From: Polyangiaceae bacterium
GTDB taxonomy: Bacteria; Myxococcota_A; Polyangia; Polyangiales; Polyangiaceae
Assembly: GCA_025353725.1 (NCBI GenBank)
Contig: JANXOF010000089.1
Span: forward strand, 16,770 to 80,769
DNA: 64,000 bases
Direction: 5' to 3'
The position numbers were made by a program, and so were the translations under genes. Below the pieces are notes generated by a model. The model did not search any database. It was not told where the DNA came from and worked only from the letters and a program-made list of their open reading frames with translations. Below are positions 8,603-15,776 of this stretch, in pieces; position 1 is the first letter of the stretch; each line of letters opens with the position of its first letter.

Positions 8603-9142
8603 CTATGCGCTTGCGGCGTCTGTCGACGCAGCAGGCCAAAGCTTGCGGAAGCCAACCGCGACTAACGTGCCGTCTTCGCGCGCTACAAGCGCACCGTAGC
8701 GGCATTTTTCTACGAGTTTACCGCTCAGCAATTCACCCTCGTCATCCGTGTATCTTACCGCTTGGTCCTCGCTAATCAGACTGAAGACATGAGCGTCTGC
8801 GGCGATTTGACGGAGATCGTTTGGCGTCTCACCCTCATAGGCGTGGACGGCCTCCGGCGGGACGCGTCGCAATCGCTTGCCATCGACGAGGATGTGCACC
8901 TCGTCGGCGTTGGCAAAGACTACGACGGCGACGTGGGCTTCACCGTCATTGGCGAACACTTTGACGACGCGGCCAAGAGCGAGTCCGGGCGGTGCGGGCT
9001 CCTCGTCGTTCGTGCGTCCCCCAAGCCTGTTCCGAGCGTCGTCGAGCGTTGGTTTTTTCAGGGGACGGATCTTCTCGTTGGGCACACGCGGGCGCGGGGT
9101 CGAGGCTTCGGGGAAAAGCGGCAGCGTGATTTTTTTGCCCAC
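8603..9142 (-). CDS. Conserved-looking unknown protein, probable beta-rich domain
   Basis: 179 aa from GTG 9142, which gives MGKKITLPLFPE. The first 50 residues are basic, Pro-rich and probably disordered. From about residue 53 the sequence alternates short strands (GRVVKVFANDGEAHVAVVVF, VHILVDGKRLRRVP, GALVAREDGTLVAVGFRKLW), as in small SH3/KOW-like barrels. I recognise no family. It starts 20 bases after the stop of the helicase gene and is followed by the sigma-like gene, so the three are probably one operon. The basic tail plus barrel would fit nucleic-acid or ribonucleoprotein binding, but that is inference from context. Confidence 0.6.
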   Translation of the reverse strand: MGKKITLPLFPEASTPRPRVPNEKIRPLKKPTLDDARNRLGGRTNDEEPAPPGLALGRVVKVFANDGEAHVAVVVFANADEVHILVDGKRLRRVPPEAVHAYEGETPNDLRQIAADAHVFSLISEDQAVRYTDDEGELLSGKLVEKCRYGALVAREDGTLVAVGFRKLWPAASTDAASA

Positions 9143-9162
9143 GCATCGAAGCTACCACGCTC

Positions 9163-11718
9163 TTAGTGTCCGAAACGTTCGAGCGTGAGGACAGGGACAG
9201 CGGCTGCTCGCGAGGCCTCGAGATCGACGACGACCTCGAGATACCAATCGTTATCCTCCTCGGGATCGAGCAGCGCTTGTCGCACACGCCACGTGACGTC
9301 TCCCTCTTCTACCGCCATGTGTTTCGGGCTGCGCGCCTCCGGATCGAGGCGAAGGGTGCCGTGTTCTTTGAAGTAGTCGACGAGCTCGGCCTCGAGAAAA
9401 GCCGGATCGCACGCGACGGACACCGCGCCCGTGCTCTCGGCCGGGCTCGGGGTAAGCACGCGCGCGGCCTCGGCGTAGTTTTTGCGCGCAAGTTCGCGCA
9501 TAAAGCGAAAAATCTGGTTGCGCACGAGCACCATGAACCCGCGCTTGTCTCGCGTGATGTCCTTCGAACCCGCAGGCTCGAGCTCCTCGGTTTCGGGTCG
9601 CGCCTCGATGCGCGCCTCGGGGTTCTTCATGCGCTCCCATTCGTCGAGGAGGCTCGCGTCGACTTGACGGACGATGGCGCCGAAGTAGGTCGCGACGTCC
9701 TCAACGGCCTCGGTTTTGGCCCACTTGGGGAGCGTCTGCATGAGCGCTTTGTATACGTCTGACAGATAGCGAAGCAGCACGCCCTCGACGCGCTCGAGGG
9801 CGTATTCGCGGACGTACTCCGCGAACGACATAAAGTTTTCGTACATCTCCCGCGCGATCGATTTTGGCCGAATGTTGTCGTCCTTCACCCACGGGTGCTT
9901 TGCGGCAAAGGCGTTAAAAGTGCCGTAGATGAATTCTTTTTGCGGTTTCGGGTATTCGAGTTTCTCGAGCTCGGCCATCCGTTCTTCGTATTCGATTCCC
10001 GCGGCCTTCATTTCAGCGACCTTGTCGCCCTTTAGTTTGTCGAGCTGACGCGCGAGGATGACCTCGGGGTTCTCGAGCATGGATTCGACGAGCGTGAGAA
10101 GGTCGAGCTCATACGCGGGGTCTGACGGCACGAGCAGTTTCGCCGTGTCGAGAAGATAAAGAGAAAGGGCGTGGTGGATAGAAAAGTCTTCGCCGAGGTC
10201 GTCATTGACGATGATCTTCCGCCGTCCGGCGTCGTCATACGCGACGTCGAGAATGTCGGCCTCGCGAAGTGATTTGACCATCTCGAGTGCCGTGCGCCCG
10301 AGGGCACGTTGGTGCGCGGGTCGCTCGTGCGATGCCTTGACGAGGCGTGCGAGTGCCATGCACCCGCCGTCTTCCTCGCGCGATAAAACGCTGACCACCA
10401 TACCATACGACAGCGCAAAGCGTGACACGAGCGGCTCAGGCGACCAGGTGACAAGCTTGTCGAAGGTGGTTTTATCCCAATGGATATACCCCCAGTCAGG
10501 TGGCTTCTTTTTGACGATTTTTCTCTTTTTCCCGGGGTCGTTTCCGGCTTTGGTTTCGAGGCGAAGGTTCTCGATGACATGTTCGGGTGCTTGCGCAACC
10601 ACGCTGCCCGCCGTGTCGTAACCTTTGCGACCTGCGCGGCCACTGATTTGCTGGAAGTCGCGAACTTTGAGGATCGCCGTGTTTTCTCCGTCGAACTTGC
10701 AAAGTTTCGTGAAGAGCACGGTGCGAATCGGTACGTTGACACCGACGCCGAGCGTGTCGGTGCCGCTAATGATTTTTAGTAATCCTTTTTGCGCGAGCTT
10801 CTCGACGATGAGTCTGTACTTCGGCAAAAGCCCTGCGTGGTGAATGCCAATTCCGTGACGCAAAAAGCGCTGGAGCTCCTTGCCATACGGGCTGTCGAAA
10901 CGCGCGCCGAGAAGGGCGTGATGAATCGCCTTTTTTTCCTCTTTTGTGCAGTAGTCCATGCTCATGAGGTTTTGCGCTTCTTCGGCGCAGGCGCGCTGAG
11001 TGAAGTTCACGAGATAAATCGGGTGCTTTCCCTCGCCGACCAACTTGTGGACGCGCTCGTGAAGCGGAATCTCGCTGTAGGTGAAATCGAGCGGCACAGG
11101 CCTTTCTGTGGACCGCACGATCGCCGTACGACGTGAATTCAGCGCTTCAAGGTGCTTTTTGAACGGTTCAGGGTCGCCGAACGTCGCGCTCATCAGGAGA
11201 AAACGCGTGTTTGGTAGTGCGAGTAGCGGGACCTGCCATGCCGTGCCTCGCTCGCGATCAGAGTAGTAGTGAAACTCGTCGATGACGGCGAGGTCGACGT
11301 CGGCTCGCGGGCCGTCGGCAAGAGCGATGTTTGCGAGGACCTCGGCGGTCGCGCAAATGATGGGCGCGTTGCGGTTGACGGAGGCGTCACCGGTCATCAG
11401 CCCGACGTTCTCGGCGCCGAAGGTTCGAACGAGAGCAAAAAACTTTTCGTTCGCGAGCGCCTTGATCGGACTCGTGTAGTAGGAACGCTCACCGCGCACG
11501 AGTGCGTCAAAGTGAGCGGCCTCTGCGACAAGCGACTTGCCGGATCCCGTCGGCGTGTTGAGGATCACGTTGGCGCCGTCGAGAAGCTCGAGGATCGCTT
11601 CCTCCTGGGCGGGGTACAATTCCAGCTCACGTGCGCTCAGGTAGGCAAGAAAAGCGTCGAGAATAGCGCCGCTCGAAGCGTCACTCGGGGGAAGTTCGCG
11701 CAGCGTGCCGTCGGACAT
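9163..11718 (-). CDS. Superfamily II DEAD/DEAH-box RNA helicase, Ski2-like with DUF3516-type C-terminus
   Basis: 851 aa. Helicase motifs in order: LYPAQEEAI (Q-like motif), TPTGSGKSLVAEAA (Walker A, about residue 57), TSPIKALANEKF (Ia), ATAEVLANIAL, DEFHYY (Walker B, DEFH form), LLMSATFGD (III), LVNFTQRACAEEAQ (IV), GTDTLGVGVN (V) and QISGRAGRKGYD (VI). The AGRKGYD form is typical of Ski2/Mtr4-like RNA helicases. The second half matches the long helical C-terminus of the bacterial DUF3516 helicases. These are thought to unwind structured RNA using ATP; substrates in bacteria are poorly known. It is the first gene of the minus-strand run with the unknown and sigma-like proteins. Confidence 0.9.
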   Translation of the reverse strand: MSDGTLRELPPSDASSGAILDAFLAYLSARELELYPAQEEAILELLDGANVILNTPTGSGKSLVAEAAHFDALVRGERSYYTSPIKALANEKFFALVRTFGAENVGLMTGDASVNRNAPIICATAEVLANIALADGPRADVDLAVIDEFHYYSDRERGTAWQVPLLALPNTRFLLMSATFGDPEPFKKHLEALNSRRTAIVRSTERPVPLDFTYSEIPLHERVHKLVGEGKHPIYLVNFTQRACAEEAQNLMSMDYCTKEEKKAIHHALLGARFDSPYGKELQRFLRHGIGIHHAGLLPKYRLIVEKLAQKGLLKIISGTDTLGVGVNVPIRTVLFTKLCKFDGENTAILKVRDFQQISGRAGRKGYDTAGSVVAQAPEHVIENLRLETKAGNDPGKKRKIVKKKPPDWGYIHWDKTTFDKLVTWSPEPLVSRFALSYGMVVSVLSREEDGGCMALARLVKASHERPAHQRALGRTALEMVKSLREADILDVAYDDAGRRKIIVNDDLGEDFSIHHALSLYLLDTAKLLVPSDPAYELDLLTLVESMLENPEVILARQLDKLKGDKVAEMKAAGIEYEERMAELEKLEYPKPQKEFIYGTFNAFAAKHPWVKDDNIRPKSIAREMYENFMSFAEYVREYALERVEGVLLRYLSDVYKALMQTLPKWAKTEAVEDVATYFGAIVRQVDASLLDEWERMKNPEARIEARPETEELEPAGSKDITRDKRGFMVLVRNQIFRFMRELARKNYAEAARVLTPSPAESTGAVSVACDPAFLEAELVDYFKEHGTLRLDPEARSPKHMAVEEGDVTWRVRQALLDPEEDNDWYLEVVVDLEASRAAAVPVLTLERFGH

Positions 11719-11885
11719 TTGTGAGGGACACTAGCAGAGGGCAAAAGGCTTCACGTGGCGAGCTCTCGATCCACGTTTCCGACCGGATGGCGCGGCCCTG
11801 GAGATAGCCGTCTAGCGAATCGTTCGACGTCCGCGCCGAAACTCTACAGGCTTCCGCGAGGCATCCGGATTGCAGCGGTACAACC

Positions 11886-12239
11886 ATGACGCATTCGCAA
11901 GCCCTTCTCGTGTCGGCGGCCCTGGCGGCCTTTGTTGCCGTTGTTTCGATCGAATGTACGGCGGGCGCCGCGTCAGATGATTTCGACAGGCAAGCCGCAG
12001 CGTCGGTGCTTTCGTCCGTCGATCTGGCTAAGTGCAAAAGCACGAATGCGCCGCGCGGGGAGGGTCACATTCTTGTGAAGTTCACGCCCGCTGGAGCGGC
12101 GATTGAGGCGGTGGTCGACAAGGGGCCGCTCGTGGGAACACCCGTTGCAAAGTGCATCGTCAAAGAGTTCAAAAAAGCGAAGGTCCCAGCTTTTAAGGGC
12201 GACGTGGTGCAGGTGGGGAAGTCGTTTCGTTTCGAGTAG
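11886..12239 (+). CDS. Small exported protein with AgmX/PglI-type C-terminal domain
   Basis: 117 aa. An N-terminal hydrophobic segment (AALAAFVAVVSIECTAGA) is a signal peptide; a cysteine at about residue 24 makes lipidation possible but not clear. The mature part has GEGHILVKFTPAGAA, TPVAKCIVKEFKKAKVPAF and VQVGKSFRFE. This is the TonB-C-like/AgmX-type module common in myxobacterial envelope proteins (GHVxVTFxPxG, then CIxxxFRxxxVPxF). Two cysteines (KCKS and AKCIV) are placed to form the family disulfide. It was named from gliding-motility proteins, but many paralogues have unknown roles. A second protein of this type is at 36828-37577. Confidence 0.7.
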   Translation: MTHSQALLVSAALAAFVAVVSIECTAGAASDDFDRQAAASVLSSVDLAKCKSTNAPRGEGHILVKFTPAGAAIEAVVDKGPLVGTPVAKCIVKEFKKAKVPAFKGDVVQVGKSFRFE

Positions 12240-12272
12240 CGACGGCGTGCGGCGCTCCGCTAGCGTGAGCGC

Positions 12273-13019
12273 GTGCGACGCGCGGCATGTCTCGAGCTCG
12301 GCCCGCGGGGCATAACGCTTTTTAGTTTTTGCCTGGCGTTTGCGATGACGTTCGAGCGCGCGGCGAAGGCCGAGGACGCGGTTTTGGACTACGCCGACGG
12401 TCCGGAAGCGTGCCGAGCGTTCGCGTCGCGAAACGAGAGAGAGCTCGCGGCCTGGAGCAAAACGCAGCCCCCGATCCCGTATGCCTACCCGCAAGACGAT
12501 AACGTCCTCGGCGCGCCGTGGGGGAAGCTTACGTCGGGCGTCAGCGCGACTTACGACCTCATGCTCGCGAGTCTCCTTCCGCACTTCGGCGCCCAGCTTC
12601 GCGCGGATTCGCCTGCGCTCGTCGTCTCGTGGCCGTGGCAGGTGCCACTTGGCCCGGCGTTCACGTGTTCGCGCCGCCGGGGGTCTTTCACGATGCGCGA
12701 CTTTCGCTCGCATCGCTTGCTGGTGGAGCCGGGCATCATCGCTGGCCAGCGCGGTGTGGGCGTTTTCGTACGACCGGCGTACCGATTCCTGTACCACCCG
12801 AGCGACTGGGTAGTTGGTGCGGGGGGAGGCGTTGGCTCCACCTTCGAGCTTACGGGCAACCGCGAACCGCCGCGTCCGTCACTGAGTCCCGAGGCCGTGA
12901 TCCAGTTCGGTCACTGCTGCGAGGCGAGCTATTTTACGCTCGCCATGCGCTTCGATCGCTTCTTCGCGGGCGAGAATCGAAGCATCCTTTGGGGGAGCCT
13001 CGGGTTTACCTTCTTTTGA
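12273..13019 (+). CDS. Exported protein of unknown function, possible outer-membrane barrel
   Basis: 248 aa from GTG 12273. A hydrophobic segment (ITLFSFCLAFAMTFERAAKA) acts as signal peptide with AKA-ED as a plausible cleavage site. The later part alternates aromatic and small residues (GVFVRPAYRFLYHPSDWVV, GAGGGVGSTFELTG, SYFTLAMRFDRFF) and ends GFTFF with a terminal Phe, as in outer-membrane beta barrels. It contains several cysteines (FTCSRRR, GHCCEAS). I recognise no family. It lies 33 bases after the AgmX-domain gene in the same direction, so the two may be co-transcribed, and ends 48 bases before a tRNA gene. Confidence 0.6.
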   Translation: MRRAACLELGPRGITLFSFCLAFAMTFERAAKAEDAVLDYADGPEACRAFASRNERELAAWSKTQPPIPYAYPQDDNVLGAPWGKLTSGVSATYDLMLASLLPHFGAQLRADSPALVVSWPWQVPLGPAFTCSRRRGSFTMRDFRSHRLLVEPGIIAGQRGVGVFVRPAYRFLYHPSDWVVGAGGGVGSTFELTGNREPPRPSLSPEAVIQFGHCCEASYFTLAMRFDRFFAGENRSILWGSLGFTFF

Positions 13020-13067
13020 GACTCTTGCGCGGCGGGCTCGCTCGCTGTATGTCTCGAGGCCCACTCA

Positions 13068-13155
13068 GGAGAGGTGACCGAGTGGCCGAAGGTACCCGCT
13101 TGCTAAGCGGACGTCCGTCAAAAGCGGACCGCGGGTTCGAATCCCGCCCTCTCCG
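13068..13155 (+). tRNA. tRNA-Ser (anticodon GCT)
   Basis: 88-nt class II tRNA. The acceptor stem GGAGAGG pairs with CCTCTCC (13148-13154), with discriminator G at 13155. The anticodon arm CCGCT-TTGCTAA region carries GCT (reads AGC/AGU). A long variable arm (GTCCG/CGGAC) follows, and the T-arm has GGTTCGAATCC. CCA is not encoded. It lies right after the exported-protein gene. Confidence 0.96.
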
Positions 13156-13306
13156 CTGAACGCGTGCATAACGAGACGATACCGGCGCGCTGCCGGCGTC
13201 GGTCCTCGTCTACGTACATGAGTACGTTTCCTCGGGCCTTCTTGGCAGCGCTTGGTCTCACCTCGCTCTGCACGCGTTCAGGGCGCCTGCTGACGGGAGC
13301 GCGGCG

Positions 13307-13582
13307 ATGAAAATCGGCGGGGTGATTGGGGTGGGGGTAGTCCTTTAGGAGGCGCCGTGGTGTTCGGCATGCAGGGCTGCGGCCAGCTATCTGACGAGGC
13401 GCGGAATACCGTTTGTCGAGAGAGACGGTGATAAGGATTCAGCGGCGAAGGTGGCCATGAATGCGACGCTTGAAAGGGCGGGGCTGGCAGAGGTGAAGTC
13501 GCTACCCGTGATGGATATTCGGGGAATCGTCACGGTTGGTTTCGCTCCGTGCGTTGTGGATTTCGCATGGGCGCGCCAGTGA
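13307..13582 (+). pseudogene. Glutaredoxin-like gene interrupted by an in-frame TAG
   Basis: Reading from ATG 13307 gives MKIGGVIGVGVVL, then TAG at 13346-13348, then in the same frame EAPWCSACRAAASYLTRRG, IPFVERDGDKDSAAKVAM, SLPVMDIRGIVTVGF and a stop at 13580. This is a nearly complete glutaredoxin: strand, WCxxC (WCSAC), helix, GIPF strand, PVMDI cis-Pro loop and GF. The TAG sits where the family has the aromatic of VVLY.APWC, so one base change from a Tyr codon explains it. No good start codon lies between the TAG and WCSAC. I call it a recent pseudogene; read-through, a sequencing error, or a functional short form are less likely alternatives. Bases 13156-13306 and 13583-13828 show no other gene. 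Confidence 0.6.
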
Positions 13583-13828
13583 TGCGTTTCAACGGCGCCT
13601 CGCGAGTCGGGCGGGCTGCGGAAGCCATTGGCCAACCAAGCTCCGCATCGTGAGCGTCGTCACCATCCTGGAGCAGGCGGCAAAGCAAGGCTTTCCCGTT
13701 GACCGAGGCACGCGAGACGCCGCGCCTCTCTAGGATGCCGACGCTCGTCTTTGGCGCGCCGGCGGAAGACGCTTCGTCGAAACGAGATAGGCGGTACTAG
13801 CGACGTAGAAATCGTAGCGCCGCGCGTT

Positions 13829-13870
<42 letters not shown>

Positions 13871-13879
13871 AAGCGTTGG

Positions 13880-13966
13880 CGGAGGGGAAGAGATTCGAAC
13901 TCTTGGAGGGCGTTAACCCTCGCCGGTTTTCAAAACCGGTGCCTTAGACCACTCGGCCACCCCTCC
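13880..13966 (-). tRNA. tRNA-Ser (anticodon TGA)
   Basis: 87-nt class II tRNA on the minus strand. The acceptor stem GGAGGGG (13966-13960) pairs with CCCCTCC (13887-13881), discriminator G at 13880. The D-arm begins TGGCCGAGTGG. The anticodon stem CCGGT/ACCGG encloses TTTGAAA, anticodon TGA (reads UCA-type Ser codons). A long variable arm (GAGGGTTAACGCCCTC) and T-arm AGTTCGAATCT follow. CCA is not encoded. It is the second serine tRNA within about 900 bases, on the opposite strand. Confidence 0.96.
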
Positions 13967-14114
13967 AGACTGGCGGACAACTGTAGCAGCTTTCGCTCGT
14001 CTGTGGGGCTCGTGAGCGTGCGAAAGAGGTCGATCGCATCGTTGCTGTCGTGGTCGTCGGGTACGCGGCGTCTAGCCAGACCCGTCCGGCGGCGGCTGGT
14101 GAAGAGAACAAGCC

Positions 14115-15047
14115 CTAACGAAGGGAGTCAATCTCGGACCGAGGGACGCCGAGACGGGTCAGCGCGTCGACCAACCGATCCGCGTTCACCGAAACGAGCG
14201 TCGGCATGCCGCCGGATAAGCCGAGGACGTCCAAAAAGTTCAACCCGCTGTCAAAAGGTGCGGCAAACGTCAGCGTTTCGCGGTCAAGAAGGAGTGCCAT
14301 CGAGGCTCGTTCTTGTCCGAGTAGGAGAAGCATTGTCTTGTCGTAGCGAACGCCTTTTCCCGTCACATCGAGGAAAGCTATGGAGGTGCATCGCTTGTTG
14401 GAAGGCTTCGTGAGCTCGATTTTTCGGTAGCCCCGCGCGAGCTCTGAGGTCGCCCGTTCGACCGTGTCGAGTTCCGCGCCTGCGGCGTCGATGTCGAGCC
14501 AGAGCGAATCGTCCGCCAGCCCATTGGCGAGGTGCCGGACCACCAGCCCGAGCAGCGCGAGATCGCGGCCACGCGCTCGAATCGCCCGGTCGAATCGTTT
14601 TGCCTTCGTCGATGGCACCCCCATTCGTGTATCGATGGCGCGCGCGTCGTCGTCCGCACCGGGGTACGGTTCTAGTCCTTCGCGTAGCCACTTCGCGGCG
14701 CTGCAAAGACCGTCGAAATCCGTGTGGCACACGATGGTGTCGACCTTGCCCACGCGCGCGCACAGCTCGGGCGTAACCATCTCAGGGCACGCGCCATGTT
14801 CCGCCTTCGTCGCGAGCACGAAGCGCGGGTCGTTTTTGTATTCTACATGCAAGGCATGATCGTGATGGTCTACCCACGCGGCAAGGCGCGACCCGAGGCC
14901 GTCGATCAACGGCTTCGTGATCTTTTCAAAGCCGCCACCCGACGCCTCCGACGCGAACGCGACGTCGACGACGACGACTCGTCCAGTCAGGCTGCTGGCC
15001 TTCGGTAGCTTGCGGGGCGTTGCAAACGCGAGCTCGGCGCGGATCAT
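14115..15047 (-). CDS. DHH-superfamily phosphoesterase-like protein
   Basis: 310 aa from ATG 15047. It shows DHH-family signs: VVVVDVAFAS (first Asp motif), WVDHHDHALH (DHH motif, about residues 58-67), CHTDFDGLCSAAKWL (DxDG segment usually near the N-terminus of RecJ-like proteins), and DIDAAGAELD. The order differs from classical RecJ/NrnA proteins, where the DxDG motif comes first. It may be a rearranged or diverged relative, or the DFDG match may be secondary. Substrates in the superfamily are oligonucleotides, cyclic dinucleotides or pyrophosphate; none can be chosen here. It is divergent from hisIE (33 bases between starts). Confidence 0.6.
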   Translation of the reverse strand: MIRAELAFATPRKLPKASSLTGRVVVVDVAFASEASGGGFEKITKPLIDGLGSRLAAWVDHHDHALHVEYKNDPRFVLATKAEHGACPEMVTPELCARVGKVDTIVCHTDFDGLCSAAKWLREGLEPYPGADDDARAIDTRMGVPSTKAKRFDRAIRARGRDLALLGLVVRHLANGLADDSLWLDIDAAGAELDTVERATSELARGYRKIELTKPSNKRCTSIAFLDVTGKGVRYDKTMLLLLGQERASMALLLDRETLTFAAPFDSGLNFLDVLGLSGGMPTLVSVNADRLVDALTRLGVPRSEIDSLR

Positions 15048-15080
15048 TCGCCGTTACAGTAGTCTCAAAACGTTTGGCTT

Positions 15081-15761
15081 GTGGTACCCGGAGGCGTGGA
15101 ATTCGACGAGCACGGTTTGCTTCCGGTTGTCGCGCAAGATCACCTGACCGGTGAAGTGCGCATGGTTGCCTTCGCCACGTCGAAAGCGGTCGAACTCACG
15201 CTGCAAACGGGTCGCGCCACGTTCTGGAGCCGTTCGCGCGGAGAGCTTTGGGAGAAGGGCCGCACCAGCGGAAACTGGATGGCCGTCAAAGGGGTCCTCG
15301 TAGACTGTGACGAGGACGCGCTTATTTATCTCGTCGAGCCGACCGGTCCGACATGTCATACGGGCTCGCCTTCGTGTTTCTTCAGGCGCGCCACGCTTGC
15401 GGGCGGGTCGGTCTCGACGGTCGATGCGCCGGTGCTCGCCCCGACGCTTCTCGCGCGGCTCGAGTCGGTTTTAAAGTCGCGAAAAGCGAGCGATGCGAAG
15501 GCAAGCTACGTCAAGAGCCTCTACGAGGCTGGGGCTTCGAAGATCGGCGAAAAGCTTGTCGAGGAGGCGGGCGAATTGGCGCGTGCCATAGCCGGCGAGG
15601 ACGACAGCCGGGTCGCCGCCGAAGCCGCGGATGTCGTTTTTCACGTCATGGTCGCGCTGCAATCACGCGATATTGCCTTCGTTGACGTGCTTCGTGAGCT
15701 GGACCGCCGCACCGGAACGAGCGGTCATGACGAGAAGCGCGCACGAAGCGGCGCAGGCTGA
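15081..15761 (+). CDS. hisIE: HisIE: phosphoribosyl-AMP cyclohydrolase / phosphoribosyl-ATP pyrophosphatase
   Basis: 226-aa bifunctional enzyme for steps 2 and 3 of histidine synthesis. The N-terminal HisI part has FWSRSRGELWEKGRTSGNW, the metal-binding VDCDEDALIYLVEP and GPTCHTGSPSCFF (about residues 75-103). The C-terminal HisE part has KIGEKLVEEAGELARAIAGE and AADVVFHVMVAL, the acidic MazG-like metal site. The frame is closed by TAG at 15060-15062. GTG 15081 or the in-frame GTG at 15096 can start it; I kept the longer form. No other his gene is in the window. Its stop codon lies in a hairpin in front of frzS, 15 bases before that gene. Confidence 0.93.
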   Translation: MVPGGVEFDEHGLLPVVAQDHLTGEVRMVAFATSKAVELTLQTGRATFWSRSRGELWEKGRTSGNWMAVKGVLVDCDEDALIYLVEPTGPTCHTGSPSCFFRRATLAGGSVSTVDAPVLAPTLLARLESVLKSRKASDAKASYVKSLYEAGASKIGEKLVEEAGELARAIAGEDDSRVAAEAADVVFHVMVALQSRDIAFVDVLRELDRRTGTSGHDEKRARSGAG

Positions 15762-15776
15762 TAACGTCATCAGCCT
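15755..15776 (+). promoter_or_regulatory. Perfect hairpin over the hisIE stop and frzS translation-initiation region
   Basis: AGGCTGAT (15755-15762), loop AACGTC, ATCAGCCT (15769-15776): a perfect 8-bp stem with a 6-base loop. The 5' arm contains the hisIE TGA (15759-15761). The 3' arm ends on the base before the frzS ATG (15777). I see no Shine-Dalgarno sequence between them. A ribosome terminating on hisIE would melt the stem, so translational coupling is a reasonable inference. There is no T-run, so it is not an intrinsic terminator. Confidence 0.5.

Noticed and set aside
8571..8655. N-terminal extension of the mini sigma-like protein
   Set aside because: It overlaps the 3' part of the upstream gene and lacks sigma-like sequence; ATG 8571 gives a clean start.
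11973..12797. 274-aa minus-strand open frame over two small exported genes
   Set aside because: It is Arg-rich with no motif; the plus-strand genes have signal peptides and a known domain.
13967..14114. Coding-like minus-strand stretch (PDDHDSNDAIDLF) between tRNA-Ser and the DHH gene
   Set aside because: It has no start codon in a sensible place, runs into the tRNA, and is too short to call.
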